A DNA stretch of 64,000 nucleotides from positions 79,897,656 to 79,961,655 of the forward strand of contig OW121847.1 of the NCBI GenBank assembly GCA_933228895.1. Direction: 5' to 3'. Shown one piece after another: positions 62,808 through 64,000 of this stretch; the first letter of the stretch is position 1, and each line of letters starts with the position of its first letter. Below the pieces are notes generated by a model that was not told the DNA's origin, ran no database searches, and saw nothing but the letters and a program-made list of their open reading frames with translations. The DNA is from Platycnemis pennipes (Eukaryota; Arthropoda; Insecta; Odonata; Platycnemididae). Both the position numbers and the translations under genes were made by a program.

Positions 62808-64000
62808 CTAGAAAAAGAGAAACATTTTGATTCTTCAACTTGCATAATAATATTTGAATCAACCAACTTATTAAAAAAATAGATAACTCACACCTATAAA
62901 ATTATAGCAATTTACAAACTAAAAAGGCAAGAAGTAAGAAGGATTACTTCTTGCCTTCTTGAGAAGGGGAAAAAATTCAGTGAGAAGCCAACTGGGACAG
63001 TGTGTAAGACTCAATTCAAAGTCATAAACATAGAAGATAATAAATAAAATTAAGATGAGTGACACCAGGGTCTCAAATTATCACTGGTCCTAATAGATTA
63101 AAGCAATATTTAACTGGGTACGATGACTTTGCCAAACATCTTTGATTATTTCAAGTATAATAAATAATTCATATAACCATTCAATCATTCCTCTTCCATG
63201 CAAGAAAGAGAAAATTATTCTAATGAATTGATATATCTCCAGGGAAAACAGAAGTCTTACCAATGAGAAGTTCGAAGAAGAGTTAAGTACCCTCAATTTG
63301 ATCTATAACATATTCATAGGCACATATATACCTATAAGTATATAAGCAGGGATAATCTTGTAATTAATTTAGGGTGAATGGATCCTTGTTTAACAAGCCA
63401 CATGATAAAGCAATGTGCTGAGTCAAGGAATACCACTGAGCAGATGAAAAACTCAAACTATTCTGTTTTATACATGCACCAGGAGCAACTTCTGCCAAAT
63501 TTCCTAGAGTTATTAACCAATTATTTTTCTTCTATGCATGTAAATGAAGTAGTTATTTTCCCAAGTCAAAAAGTTAAACAGTCAAGTGAGATGCTATAAC
63601 AAAGTTCCATTTATTTGTTAAAGTAATGAACTTATGTATTCCCCTATATGTTCTCTAACTTTCTAACACTTGAAAGGATAACTGTATCCCGAATTGATGC
63701 TTAGTCTTTGCTGGACAGAAATACATTTCATTGGCTTCTGAGGTGAAAAATGATAACATTCACAATGCTGTAATCCATAGCAGACTCATAGTTATGCCAT
63801 GAGAAACCACCTTAGTACTGCACTCTGGTGCACTAAGCCTGGCACAAAATCAAAACTAACTCATATGTTTCTCAATACACTTTGGAAGTCACATGACAAC
63901 TTTAAATTTTTTTGGCCATCTTTCTAATAATGATGAGTTGTCGACTTCTAAATCTTGTGCCATTTCTCATGTTTTAACTTATGGGGAAGATGCAGTTTCC
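62808..64000. other. NCAPD2 intron running off the right edge
   Basis: No upstream CAP-D2 exon was identified here, so the preceding exon presumably lies beyond 64000. A small inverted repeat ACTTCTTGCCTT... occurs at about 62921-62961. Confidence 0.45.

Overview
The window is a TE-rich piece of an AT-rich eukaryotic genome, most likely an insect or other arthropod. The evidence is small host exons with GT/AG splice sites and matching phases, introns of 0.1-11.5 kb, RTE-type LINE relics, tRNA-derived SINEs, piggyBac-like, hAT-like and pogo-like DNA elements, and a short LTR (TRIM-type) element. I see no operons, CRISPR array or other prokaryotic system. The species cannot be named from the sequence.

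Two host genes lie head-to-tail on the minus strand. On the right (46.66-62.81 kb and off the right edge) are the last seven coding exons of the condensin I HEAT-repeat subunit CAP-D2 (NCAPD2), about 330 residues ending in a natural stop at 46661. On the left (3.86-39.47 kb and off the left edge) are the first twelve coding exons of a PDS5 cohesin-regulator homologue. Its start codon is at 39473, and the chained exons give exactly 2166 nt (722 codons) of uninterrupted frame. It is clearly PDS5-like but unusually diverged, so it may be a fast-evolving paralogue. Both genes encode HEAT-repeat proteins that act on SMC ring complexes.

The remainder is mostly intronic or intergenic repeats. 1-3.2 kb: an RTE LINE relic interrupted by a hAT MITE and a SINE. 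5.35-6.98 kb: a SINE split by a 1.28 kb DNA element with TA duplications. 8.4-12.5 kb: LINE relics, two SINE families and a complete 952 bp TRIM-like element 66 bp beyond a PDS5 splice donor. 13.8-16.7 and 23.6-26.6 kb: two related piggyBac-like elements in direct orientation flanking PDS5 exon 7. 20.1-23.3 kb: oppositely oriented repeat clusters and a pogo-like fragment. 27.0-30.7 kb: a foldback, a pogo-like MITE and a hAT-like element. 40.9-44.7 kb: a piggyBac-like element inserted at a TTAA inside a SINE. The NCAPD2 introns hold an exact 88-bp-arm inverted repeat at 50.8 kb, a hAT MITE next to an RTE 3' end at 55.3-55.8 kb, and a hAT-like element with a duplicated right end at 58.1-60.4 kb.

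The main points for follow-up are the diverged PDS5 copy, the symmetric phase-1 exon cassette of the NCAPD2 tail, the TRIM-like element with tRNA-like internal sequence, the exact inverted repeat, and a small hairpin core shared by four loci.
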